Positions 8,004 to 15,457 are shown, counted from the first letter of the stretch. The stretch is 17,110 nt of DNA from Candidatus Rifleibacteriota bacterium (GCA_022704885.1 JAKJFO010000074.1:1-17110), one strand, 5' to 3'. The notes: generated by a model from the sequence alone, not told the origin. Numbers and translations are program-made.

Positions 8004-8797
8004 TGCAGATAAGCCACGCAGAAATTGTTGATGCCAACCGTCAAAAAGTAGTTGACCGCAAGGATAAGCATGATCGAAACGACAACGGCGCTGGTAGTGC
8101 TCTGACCAACGCCTTCGGCACCACCCTCAGTGGTAAAACCCTTATAGCAACCGATAACTCCGATAATGCTGCCAAAAACGGTCGCCTTGATCAGGCCGCC
8201 CATGAGGTCCTGAACCTGCAGCATGTGCAAAATCGAATCTTTGAAGGAAATCAGCGTGAGTCCGATCTGATTGACCGCAACGATCGAACCGCCGATCATG
8301 CCGACAACGTTGGTAAAAATAGTCAACATGAAAAGCATTATGGTACAGCCCCAGAACCTTGGCACAACCAGATATTCGACCGGGTTGGTAGCCATGGTTT
8401 CGAGAGCATCGATCTGTTCGGTAATTTTCATGGTGCCGAGTTCAGCGGCAATAGCGCTGCCAACTCGACCGGCCACAACGATAGAAGTCAAAATCGGTGC
8501 AAGTTCACGCGCCATCGACAAAGCGACAACGCCACCAACATAGCTTTGTGCACCCATCTGGGCGAACTGATAACCGATCTGAACGACCAGAACTGCGCCG
8601 GTAGAAACCCCGGTGATGGCGACCATAAGAAGCGAGTCGACACCAATGCGCGACATCTGCTCGATCAGATTGCCGAAAGCAAAACGTCCGGTTCGCAGAT
8701 TGTGAAATGTCCAGTAGATTGTCTGCAGGAAAAGGATGCTGACGTTGCCGATTGCATCCAGTGAATCCTTAACCTTTTTTTCGATATAGTTCAGCAT
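8000..8797 (-). CDS. mlaE: Mla phospholipid transporter permease MlaE
   Basis: 265 residues of the MlaE (DUF140) permease family, the inner-membrane core of the Mla lipid transporter. A short amphipathic N-terminal stretch (FLQTIYWTFHNLRTG) comes before about five hydrophobic helices. Family runs include GVSTGAVLVVQIGYQFAQ, ARELAPILTSIVVAGRVGSAIAAELGTM (split here by family-conserved Ala and Gly), and EQIDALETMATNPVEYLVVPR, the cytoplasmic loop that docks the ATPase. It starts 15 nt after the S55 peptidase stop and overlaps mlaF by 4 bp. No STAS protein (MlaB) is encoded alongside. Confidence 0.94.
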   Translation of the reverse strand: MLNYIEKKVKDSLDAIGNVSILFLQTIYWTFHNLRTGRFAFGNLIEQMSRIGVDSLLMVAITGVSTGAVLVVQIGYQFAQMGAQSYVGGVVALSMARELAPILTSIVVAGRVGSAIAAELGTMKITEQIDALETMATNPVEYLVVPRFWGCTIMLFMLTIFTNVVGMIGGSIVAVNQIGLTLISFKDSILHMLQVQDLMGGLIKATVFGSIIGVIGCYKGFTTEGGAEGVGQSTTSAVVVSIMLILAVNYFLTVGINNFCVAYLQ

Positions 8798-8811
8798 CTG
8801 ATTGTGACCTG

Positions 8812-10668
8812 TTACTCTTCGCTCAGAGTAAGAGTTGTATCGACTCGACCGGTAACCACCAGGTTGGTCGGCTGTATTTCGAGATCTTTACCGTTGAGCT
8901 TGATCTTTTTCATTTCATCGCCTTCTACCGCCAGTTGAAAGAGCAGATCCGAATTCTTGGGCGAGCTTGCCCAGCTGCGAATGACCGAATCAAAATCGAC
9001 GGCCTGGCCTTCTTCACTGCGAGGATCGCGCGCTGCTCTTGCGTCTCTGGCTTCGGCTCCGCCATCGGCATCGTCGACCCTCATGTTCAGGCCGAATACT
9101 GACAATACCAGATTTTCCTTGCCGATGTCCTGCGGAATCGGAATTTTGACCTTTCTTATAAACTTTTCTTCACGGAATGGGCGCAGCGTAATTTCGACAT
9201 CGAGCACGCCGCCGCCGGCAACCTGTGCGTTCTTTATCTCGACCTTTTCGATTGAAAGAGTGCGGCGCCGCTTCTCGACCTCGATCTTGAGCAACAGCCG
9301 GGTTGGCATGACTTCTTCGATCTCGCTTTCGGTGACCATTTCGATCAGACTGCTGACTTCTGCAATCAATGACTGCACGATATCAGTCCGCGAATAGAAC
9401 ATGTTTTCACGCCTGAAGTTATACTGTTCACCTGAGGTATTGGCACAGTCGAGAGAAATACCCATCAGAGCCGTGCCGGCTCCGGCGCGGTCGATAACAC
9501 CTTCGAGAGCCTGCACAAGCGTTGATTCGAGAACCATACTGAACACGGCAGGATCTCTGACAATCTGGTAATTGATGCTGCGGGTTACCTGCAGATTCTT
9601 GTCGAGCACATCGATCTGCACTGGCACCATTTCGGGGAAGCGACCGATTTCGCCGCTGATTCCCTTTTCGCGGTCCTGGGTGATAATGCCGAGCATTTCG
9701 GTCGGCACACCGATCTTGAATGGCATTTCGACGCTGGAAAATGAATGATGAATGTAAGCGCCAGTCATCAGAAGGGCAACACTGCCCTTTTTCAGAAAAG
9801 GATGTGCCAGAGCGAGAATGCGATGCTCGCTGCGATGAGTCAGCGTGCCAAGCGTCGTGAGATTTATGTCGCCGCGGGCCAGCTGAATTCCGATCGAAGA
9901 TCCGGGTTCGTAGCTCGCCGGCTCAATTTTTTCGTCACTGAGATCACCGGAATTACTGCCCGGCATGTCTTTCTGAGCAACTTTTATGTTACTGCGCTTC
10001 ATTTTGCTTTTGAGAACTTCAGCCGCGCGACCGCCAAGACCATCGACATACACTTCGGCGGCGGCCTGGCGCATAACCAGTTCGTCGGCAGCCGGCTGTA
10101 TCAGGCTGTCAGGCTGGTCGCAGGCAACTTCCCACACGGCAGAAAAAGTTTTATCACCAATTTTGACCGGGCTTTCCAATTGCCAGTAGCGGGGACTGTC
10201 TGGTACACAGGCCAGCTCGGGATAACTCCAGATTTCGAGCATTTCTTCGATCGGTGTCACCAGTCCGACAGTGTGATCGGTCATGATCCAGCCAGAGCTG
10301 ATGCCACCGACAAGTTTACCGTCGATGTAAACCGGGCTGCCGCTCATACCGGCTGCAATGCCGCCAGCGCGACGAATCACGTCACCGCTGACCTTTACCA
10401 GAATCGACTTACCGTTGATCAGCAGGTTTTCGTTAACCTTGTTGTTGGAAAGAATGCCAAGAACTTCGACTTCAAAGGTCTCGATTTTACGGCCCTGAAT
10501 CACAGTTTTGCCAAGACCCCGCATGCCGATTTTAACGTCTTTGAGTTGCATAATATCGACACTGCCAGCAAAAGACTGGCAGATGTTCATAAACATAAAC
10601 GCCAGAATAAAAGAAAAACGACCGATCAGCCTTTTTTCAGCAAACTTGATAAAAAGTCCCATTTTCAC
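8812..10668 (-). CDS. SpoIVB-type (S55) peptidase-domain protein, exported
   Basis: 618 residues from a GTG start at 10666-10668, chosen because AAGGA lies exactly 7 nt upstream; an in-frame ATG at 10684-10686 has no well-placed ribosome site. A basic-hydrophobic signal sequence ends near QSFAG. The catalytic block has GMRGLGKTVIQG, then FEVEVLGIL, then AAGMSGSPVY with the likely nucleophile Ser109, then LVGGISSGW and TPIEEML. Some 180 residues later comes LTHRSEHRILALAHPF with the candidate catalytic His289. In B. subtilis SpoIVB the His block comes before the Ser block, so the order is swapped here. The C-terminal third is beta-rich with an Ala/Arg/Asp-rich linker near 537-553 and has no domain I can name. 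It is first in the operon, directly ahead of mlaE, and likely acts in the periplasm. Whether it is an active protease is not shown. Confidence 0.82.
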   Translation of the reverse strand: MKMGLFIKFAEKRLIGRFSFILAFMFMNICQSFAGSVDIMQLKDVKIGMRGLGKTVIQGRKIETFEVEVLGILSNNKVNENLLINGKSILVKVSGDVIRRAGGIAAGMSGSPVYIDGKLVGGISSGWIMTDHTVGLVTPIEEMLEIWSYPELACVPDSPRYWQLESPVKIGDKTFSAVWEVACDQPDSLIQPAADELVMRQAAAEVYVDGLGGRAAEVLKSKMKRSNIKVAQKDMPGSNSGDLSDEKIEPASYEPGSSIGIQLARGDINLTTLGTLTHRSEHRILALAHPFLKKGSVALLMTGAYIHHSFSSVEMPFKIGVPTEMLGIITQDREKGISGEIGRFPEMVPVQIDVLDKNLQVTRSINYQIVRDPAVFSMVLESTLVQALEGVIDRAGAGTALMGISLDCANTSGEQYNFRRENMFYSRTDIVQSLIAEVSSLIEMVTESEIEEVMPTRLLLKIEVEKRRRTLSIEKVEIKNAQVAGGGVLDVEITLRPFREEKFIRKVKIPIPQDIGKENLVLSVFGLNMRVDDADGGAEARDARAARDPRSEEGQAVDFDSVIRSWASSPKNSDLLFQLAVEGDEMKKIKLNGKDLEIQPTNLVVTGRVDTTLTLSEE

Positions 10669-10692
10669 AACTGAGTCCTTAAACATTACACA

Positions 10693-10707
10693 ACAGGTCT
10701 AACCTGT
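10693..10707 (-). promoter_or_regulatory. Perfect short hairpin in the leader of the S55 peptidase mRNA
   Basis: ACAGGT and ACCTGT form a perfect 6-bp inverted repeat around a 3-nt loop. It sits 6 nt before the upstream ATG (10686) and about 12 nt before the AAGGA site used for the GTG start. It could be a small operator or an RNA hairpin that blocks the upstream start. No T-run follows, so it is not a terminator. Confidence 0.3.
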
Positions 10708-10776
10708 GCCTGTCCGTTCTGTCAGATGAACTGCGCAAAAAAACAATGCCCGCCATGATGTCAAAAAACACCTGGT

Positions 10777-10800
10777 CGGTAATGTATCGGCATGATACCG
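10777..10800. promoter_or_regulatory. Dyad over the -10 of the S55-mla promoter, possible operator
   Basis: The plus strand reads CGGTA, AT, GTATC, GGCAT, GATAC, then CG with TACCG ending at 10800. GTATC/GATAC form 5-bp inner arms and CGGTA/TACCG form 5-bp outer arms that partly share bases. The symmetry centre falls on the -10 element, where a repressor would block polymerase. It could equally be chance. Confidence 0.3.
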
Positions 10801-10820
10801 CCTAACTTGAAGACGGGCAA
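10792..10820 (-). promoter_or_regulatory. Candidate sigma70-type promoter of the S55-mla operon
   Basis: On the minus strand TTGCCC (-35, at 10815-10820) and TATCAT (-10, at 10792-10797, 5 of 6 to consensus) are separated by exactly 17 nt. Expected transcription starts near 10785, giving a leader of roughly 115 nt to the GTG start. A dyad (10777-10800) lies over the -10. This is the only good promoter match I found in the 190-bp gap between the NAGPA gene and the S55 gene. Confidence 0.55.
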
Positions 10821-10858
10821 CAGCAATTTGTCCGATTATTATTGAGGCAATATTTTTT

Positions 10859-12418
10859 TCAGCGGCTGGTAATTAGAATGCCGTTGGAAATTCGGCGTTC
10901 ACTGCCATCTGAAGGCGAGTTAACGATGCGCCCTTTGACAATCATCGAAGAAGAACCACCACCATCGAGGTTGATGGCGTGGCGAACACCGAGAACACGC
11001 AGGTAATCTGCGAGTTCATCGAGCTTCATACCAGAGTTACGTTTAGATCTGCCATCTACAACAATCATCAACAGATCTCCATCAAAAGTTAATGCGACAG
11101 CAGTTCGCGGATGCCGACCATTGATGATCGAATTGTCGAACTTTTCTTCACGCCCGTTGATATCTCTGCGACCGTCGCTGACCAGGCGTGGCCCGCCACA
11201 GACAGCATGTCTTATCGTATCCCAGGGCTTATCGATAGAATAATCGAGAGACACAGTCTGCCCAAGCTTGAGAGACTTGAGCAGTTCGGCTTTTTCGCCA
11301 CCGGCTGACACCACCACGCCATCAGGCGGAATCAGAGCATCGTTAGCGTGAATTCCCACGATTTTGCCTTTAACCAGAACGATTTCGATACCGCGTTCAG
11401 GTGTCAGCGTGCTGCGCGAGTATTCTGGAGTATAAACGACGAGCTGATCGCCGCGACGAGGCTGGTTAACCGCATCGATGCCAATCGACATATCACCTGC
11501 CCGCAAGGTGCCTGAAAAGTCGGGATTACCAAAAATCAAAGTATCATCTTCACTCACCCCGAAAACCGAACGTCTATAGAGTGGCGAGCTGATGAGACGA
11601 CGATCGATGATCAAAGTGCCGATGGGGTCGCCACGCGGCGTAAAGTAAGCGCCATTTATGCCGGCGATGGCGTTATAACGCTTCGCCATCGAGGACAGTG
11701 TTTCCTTCTGCGCAATGCCCTCATGTGCCAGTACAGGAAAAACTCTGGTCAGTCTTGAAAAGGGCTCGATTCTGAGAATATGTGCATCTGTACAGCCGGC
11801 GCCGGTTTTCGGGCGGTCACGATAATAGGTAACGCCGTCAACCACCTTTTCTCCGGCGGTCAGAGCGAATTTTGCCTTTTCCAGTTGATATGGCACGCAA
11901 ACTCTGAATAATCCAGAAGTCTCGGATGCGGTATAAGGATCACCGATACGACCCCGGGCGGCAAAGACCATTTCTGAATACTTGTTGGTCTGATGTACAG
12001 TAAATTTATTGAACTTCTTCTGAAGCTGTTCAAGGAATTGTGGATCGATTTTGCGAAGACCTGGCATAATCCGCATACGCAGAAGTTTACCGCCCTGCGA
12101 GCGTCTGAGCACCTTGACGCTATGCGAAAGCTCGAATTCAGCAATCTCAAAAGCCTCTTCAGTTCTGAATCTGACCGAAAGAATCTCTGGCTGTATGACG
12201 ATATCTTCTGGTTCACTCTCCGGTTCAGGCATCTGATCTTCACTGAGCTGCTCAATATCTGAATCTTTGCCAGAAACTGCCGGACCACGCATGTCGAACT
12301 GCCGCGAATCTTCAACGCTCCAGTCCTCTGCGTCCTTATAGACGACCTCTTCAGTCTGCATCACCGCACCTACCAGAAAGATCTGGCCGATGATCAGAAG
12401 CAGCAGCAGTTGTCGCAA
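10859..12418 (-). CDS. Exported phosphodiester glycosidase (NAGPA/DUF2233) with AMIN-like N-terminal domain
   Basis: 519 residues from a TTG at 12416-12418. An in-frame ATT at 12428-12430 lies 6 nt after a strong GGGGAGG and may be the true start, adding four residues (MRNT) to the signal peptide. After the signal (Leu-rich, ending near VGAV) comes an acidic linker, then a segment at about 76-158 with the beta pattern of an AMIN domain, which binds peptidoglycan or surface polymers. The NAGPA domain follows: INGAYF (254-259), RHPRTAVA (435-442), VVDGRS (453-458), NLDGGGSSS (483-491) and PSDGSERR. The family removes sugars joined by phosphodiester bonds, such as GlcNAc-1-phosphodiesters. It acts outside the inner membrane. 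It diverges from a polysaccharide-type operon and lies ahead of the S55-mla unit, so it may serve envelope polymer trimming. Its substrate is unknown. Confidence 0.88.
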   Translation of the reverse strand: MRQLLLLLIIGQIFLVGAVMQTEEVVYKDAEDWSVEDSRQFDMRGPAVSGKDSDIEQLSEDQMPEPESEPEDIVIQPEILSVRFRTEEAFEIAEFELSHSVKVLRRSQGGKLLRMRIMPGLRKIDPQFLEQLQKKFNKFTVHQTNKYSEMVFAARGRIGDPYTASETSGLFRVCVPYQLEKAKFALTAGEKVVDGVTYYRDRPKTGAGCTDAHILRIEPFSRLTRVFPVLAHEGIAQKETLSSMAKRYNAIAGINGAYFTPRGDPIGTLIIDRRLISSPLYRRSVFGVSEDDTLIFGNPDFSGTLRAGDMSIGIDAVNQPRRGDQLVVYTPEYSRSTLTPERGIEIVLVKGKIVGIHANDALIPPDGVVVSAGGEKAELLKSLKLGQTVSLDYSIDKPWDTIRHAVCGGPRLVSDGRRDINGREEKFDNSIINGRHPRTAVALTFDGDLLMIVVDGRSKRNSGMKLDELADYLRVLGVRHAINLDGGGSSSMIVKGRIVNSPSDGSERRISNGILITSR

Positions 12419-12441
12419 AGTGTTTCTAATAGAAAACCTCC

Positions 12442-12456
12442 CCAGAATATATCTGG
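12442..12456. promoter_or_regulatory. CCAGA-TATAT-TCTGG dyad upstream of the NAGPA ribosome site
   Basis: Perfect 5-bp arms around an AT-only centre, directly next to the GGGGAGG ribosome site of the NAGPA gene. It could be an operator for the divergent gap or an mRNA hairpin that masks the ribosome site. The minus-strand TATATT within it resembles a -10, but the transcript would then start inside the ribosome site. No convincing minus-strand promoter was found in this gap. Confidence 0.25.
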
Positions 12457-12539
12457 CCCTGAAATACTATCGGCAGTCCGCTGTCATGAGTTTAACAATC
12501 CCTGAGCATCAACAGTCGACAAAGCCTGCGAGAAGGTTG

Positions 12540-12568
12540 TTGACATTGCGACGGCACAGTGCTAACTA
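12540..12568 (+). promoter_or_regulatory. Candidate promoter of the ABC exporter/polysaccharide operon
   Basis: Perfect TTGACA at 12540-12545, then 17 nt, then TAACTA at 12563-12568 preceded by TG one base earlier (extended -10 form). Transcription would start near 12575, about 30 nt before the ATPase ATG. The -10 hexamer itself is a poor match. Confidence 0.4.
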
Positions 12569-12604
12569 TTAGGTAATACTTTGTGATAATAGTTGGTGAT
12601 ATTT

Positions 12605-13384
12605 ATGACGCAAACTGTTTTAGAGCTCAAGAATGTCTCCAAGAGCTACGCACTCGCGCCAGGTTCATCAAAAGAAGCTCAGGGCCGACGGGCCGCCATC
12701 GACAATGTCAGCCTGACTCTCTGCGCCGGGCAGATTTATGGTTTTGCCGGTCTGAATGGTGCGGGAAAAACCACTTCGATCAAAGCTGCTCTCGGCCTGA
12801 TTCAGCCTGATTCTGGCACCATAGAGCTTTTCGGGGCTCCCATCGATGCCGCGGCTTTTAACAAAATCGGCTTCTGCCCTGAAAAACCGGTGTTCTATGA
12901 AACTCTTACCGCCAGCGAAATCGTAGACTTTTCAGGCAGATTGCTCAATATCGCAGCCAGCGAAGACCGCAAGAAAGAAATTCTCAACAAGGTCGGTCTT
13001 TACGACGACCGCCACAAGCGGGTAGGCGCCTTTTCTAAAGGCATGCAGCAGAGACTGGGCATCGCCTGTGCCATGCTGCATGATCCGGCACTTTATATTC
13101 TCGATGAGCCCGCCAGTGGCCTTGACCCACTTGGCCGGCGCCTGATCAAGGACATTCTCAAAGAACTCAAGCAGGCTGGCCGCACGGTTTTTTTCAGCAC
13201 ACACATCATTGCAGATATCACCGAGATCTGCGACAAGATTGCCATAATTCATAAAGGACACATTTTATACGAAGGAGGTGTCGATGAGTTCTGCCCTGAG
13301 CACAAGAACGGTGAAGAGCGTTTTGTAAAAATCATTCAGGACTACGACAAAAAAACCTCTGCAGCAGCGGCAGCAACTGACTGA
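12605..13384 (+). CDS. ABC-2 type exporter ATPase
   Basis: 259 residues from the ATG at 12605-12607; the frame extends 12 nt further to a TTG, but the ATG has GGTGA 5 nt upstream and starts at the family's usual point. Walker A GLNGAGKTT (49-57), Q-loop region GFCPEKPVFY with Glu where many ATPases have Gln (common in this subfamily), signature FSKGMQQR (143-150), Walker B LYILDEP (163-169), H-loop His200. It couples ATP hydrolysis to the permease encoded 1 nt downstream. The next genes (TPR, Wzz-like, ligase-like) suggest it may serve envelope or polysaccharide assembly, but ATPases of this group also move antibiotics, copper-related cargo and lipids, so the substrate is open. Confidence 0.93.
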   Translation: MTQTVLELKNVSKSYALAPGSSKEAQGRRAAIDNVSLTLCAGQIYGFAGLNGAGKTTSIKAALGLIQPDSGTIELFGAPIDAAAFNKIGFCPEKPVFYETLTASEIVDFSGRLLNIAASEDRKKEILNKVGLYDDRHKRVGAFSKGMQQRLGIACAMLHDPALYILDEPASGLDPLGRRLIKDILKELKQAGRTVFFSTHIIADITEICDKIAIIHKGHILYEGGVDEFCPEHKNGEERFVKIIQDYDKKTSAAAAATD

Positions 13385-13385
13385 T

Positions 13386-14177
13386 ATGGATTTTTCCGTT
13401 ATGCGGTCGCGAATTTCCTGTATTACCGCCATTGCCTGGTATTCGTTCATCGAAGCTCTGCGCAACCGGCTCTTTCTTGGCGTCTTTCTGCTCGCTCTGC
13501 CCTTTGCGGCAGCAGCCTGGACAATCGATGTCTATCAACTCGGCTTTCAGACACGACTGGTATCAGATGCCGGGCTGACAGTGATTTCGACGCTCGGACT
13601 GCTGGTTGTACTGTTCTTTTCGCTCGACCAGATCATACCAGACATCGAAAAGCGTACCGTCTATTTTATTTTTACCCGCATGCCCAGCCGCCACACCTAC
13701 ATGATCGGGCGATTTTTCGGTATTGTCACCACTCTGCTCTGCCTGCATGTGTTTCTTGCCGGCCTTCTCGTCATGATCATCAAGCTGCGCACAGGCGCCT
13801 GGTTTAACGAAATCCCGATTGCCGGCCTGATAATATTTCTCAAACAGTCGCTGCTGGTCTCGATCGTCATGCTTCTGGCGTCATGCACATCCAAGATTAT
13901 CACCGTCAGTATCAGCGTGCTGATCTACGTTGTCGGTCACGGTCTCGATATTTTCAGAATGCTGGCCGAGCAGGGTGGAAATTCGATCATCGCATTTCTG
14001 CTCGATATCGCCGGATTGATTCTGCCCGATTTTTCGCTTTATGAAACCCGCATCATGGTCATGCACGAAATACCGGCCCAGACCTCGGCCCTGCTGATAC
14101 TGGCGTTTTACACCCTTACCGCGATATTTTTCTATCTTGCCATCGGTGGCGCCATCTTGAAACATCGAGATCTATGA
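13386..14177 (+). CDS. ABC-2 type exporter permease
   Basis: 263 residues with about six hydrophobic helices. The N-terminal stretch ITAIAWYSFIEALRNRLF is the usual amphipathic entry helix of ABC-2 permeases, followed by a first helix near 30-45, a gap with DQIIPDIEKRTVYFIFTRMPSR (the conserved coupling region read as two shorter parts: DQIIPDIEKRT and FIFTRMPSR), and five more helices ending just before the basic tail KHRDL. It is the membrane partner of the ATPase, which ends 1 nt upstream, and overlaps the next gene as ATGA. No clear ribosome site precedes the ATG, so it probably relies on coupling. The C-terminal LYETRIMVMHEIP loop is likely periplasmic. Confidence 0.86.
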   Translation: MDFSVMRSRISCITAIAWYSFIEALRNRLFLGVFLLALPFAAAAWTIDVYQLGFQTRLVSDAGLTVISTLGLLVVLFFSLDQIIPDIEKRTVYFIFTRMPSRHTYMIGRFFGIVTTLLCLHVFLAGLLVMIIKLRTGAWFNEIPIAGLIIFLKQSLLVSIVMLLASCTSKIITVSISVLIYVVGHGLDIFRMLAEQGGNSIIAFLLDIAGLILPDFSLYETRIMVMHEIPAQTSALLILAFYTLTAIFFYLAIGGAILKHRDL

Positions 14178-15457
14178 GCACTCAGCCACAGAAATCATTG
14201 ACAAGTTCGGCAAGATTATCGGTTCTCAGCGCGCTTATGCTGCTGGCAATGGCGCTTTCAGCACAGCACCTGATGAAATCACGCTATTGGGAATACTACT
14301 ACCCGGAAGTCCAGGTTGCCAATTTTGCCGACATCGTTCTACAAACGATCCCGGGCCAGATAAAGAGCTTCGTTGCCGGTGTTTTAAGAATAACTGCCGA
14401 TGAGTATATGCATATTGGCCCGACTAAAAAAGCAAAACAAAATTTCGTTGCCGGCAGCTTCGCCGGAAACACCGAAATAATGTCGCTGCTCGAACTCTCG
14501 GTCATTCTTGAACCGACGAACACAGACATGTACGCTGTAATGAGTCACAACCTGGCCCTGTATCTCAACCGTTTCGATGATGCCATCAAGCTGCTTCACC
14601 GAGGCATTCAGGCAAACAAAAACGCTCCTGACCTGCATAAACTCTATGGTGCAGCAGCCTACTGTTATGGCTTTGCCAAAAAACCTTCTTTTGCTGCTCC
14701 TGCCGAGGTTAAAAAGTATCGCGAAATAGCGGTCAACTATCTTGACGCTGCGATCAAATCATATCTCGCCAATGAACATCGAATGTCTCCTTACATGCAC
14801 GATGATTTTGCCAATCTGCAGAATTATTACGTCATGCAGAGCCGATTTCTGGCTGATGTCGGCAGGAAATCGGAAGCGCTGGCCGCCTGGCAGAAAGTCT
14901 CTGAGGCACGACAGATAAGCTTTCTCGGACACTACTTCACCATGCTGCAGCAGGAAGAAATCGCCATGCCCGACTTTCCCGACCATCTGCTGACAGCCGC
15001 ATATCAGGCACTTTTTCAAGTCAGCACGATCAGGCCGCCATACAGTGTTCCGGCCGCTTACCGCTTCTGGCTGACAGATCCAGCCAGCCTTTACTATCTC
15101 GCAATCTATGCCCGAGGATTTGGAGCGCCCAGCCTGCTGGCTGAAGATTGCCATGAACATCGATCATCTGAGCTCAACCAGTGCGGCCACGATCATTCGA
15201 CAGCGCAACATGAGCATGTTACACATGACCCACATCTCCAGCAACCCGTTCAGCCAGACCATGTCTGCGGCCCAGGCTGCGAACACGATCATCATCACGA
15301 AAGCACACATGCCAGCGGCGCGGCTCATGAGCATGAACATGACCCCGAATGTCCGCACTGCGCCAGCGCAAAATCCTGGAAGCAGGCCGGCATTCCGGTT
15401 ATGATTCAGGCTTTCCTGATGCTCGCCACCACCATCATCATCCGCAGATTCATCTGA
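14174..15457 (+). CDS. TPR membrane protein with dense His/Cys (metal-binding-like) segment
   Basis: 427 residues; the ATG overlaps the permease stop as ATGA. A hydrophobic helix at about 15-31 (anchor or uncleaved signal) is followed by a conserved-looking aromatic start (RYWEYYYPEV), then helical TPR-like pairs (about 100-310; for example DDAIKLLHRGIQANKNAP). Residues 326-396 hold 18 His and 6 Cys, with HEH, GHDH, CGPGCEHDHHH, HEHEHD and CPHC clusters, like metal-storage or metal-sensing tails. A second hydrophobic helix (407-424) closes the protein, with RRFI at the end. With both ends anchored, the TPR and His/Cys parts share one side of the membrane, most likely the periplasm. It is tied to the exporter by overlap and is followed by the Wzz-like gene. 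I do not recognise the family. Zinc, nickel or copper binding is plausible but unproven. Confidence 0.8.
   Translation: MSTQPQKSLTSSARLSVLSALMLLAMALSAQHLMKSRYWEYYYPEVQVANFADIVLQTIPGQIKSFVAGVLRITADEYMHIGPTKKAKQNFVAGSFAGNTEIMSLLELSVILEPTNTDMYAVMSHNLALYLNRFDDAIKLLHRGIQANKNAPDLHKLYGAAAYCYGFAKKPSFAAPAEVKKYREIAVNYLDAAIKSYLANEHRMSPYMHDDFANLQNYYVMQSRFLADVGRKSEALAAWQKVSEARQISFLGHYFTMLQQEEIAMPDFPDHLLTAAYQALFQVSTIRPPYSVPAAYRFWLTDPASLYYLAIYARGFGAPSLLAEDCHEHRSSELNQCGHDHSTAQHEHVTHDPHLQQPVQPDHVCGPGCEHDHHHESTHASGAAHEHEHDPECPHCASAKSWKQAGIPVMIQAFLMLATTIIIRRFI
15149..15361 (+). other. His/Cys-rich coding segment inside the TPR protein
   Basis: Codes residues 326-396 of the TPR membrane protein. About one residue in three is His or Cys. 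There are no exact tandem DNA repeats in it, so it is a composition-biased region and not a recent repeat expansion. Confidence 0.8.

Noticed and set aside
8003..8764. 253-codon plus-strand open frame opposite mlaE
   Set aside because: Antisense to a well-matched MlaE; hydrophilic Asn/His/Asp-rich translation without family features.
9745..10674. Long plus-strand open frame (309 codons) opposite the S55 gene
   Set aside because: Its translation has no recognisable motif and lies wholly antisense to a gene with clear catalytic motifs; it follows from codon bias.
10840..10859. Plus-strand hairpin TATTG-AGG-CAATA followed by seven T
   Set aside because: It points the wrong way for the NAGPA gene, no plus-strand gene lies upstream, and the stem has one GC pair.
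12585..12590. Extended -10-like TGTGATAAT before the exporter ATPase
   Set aside because: Transcription would start within about 8 nt of the ATG and there is no -35 at the right spacing.
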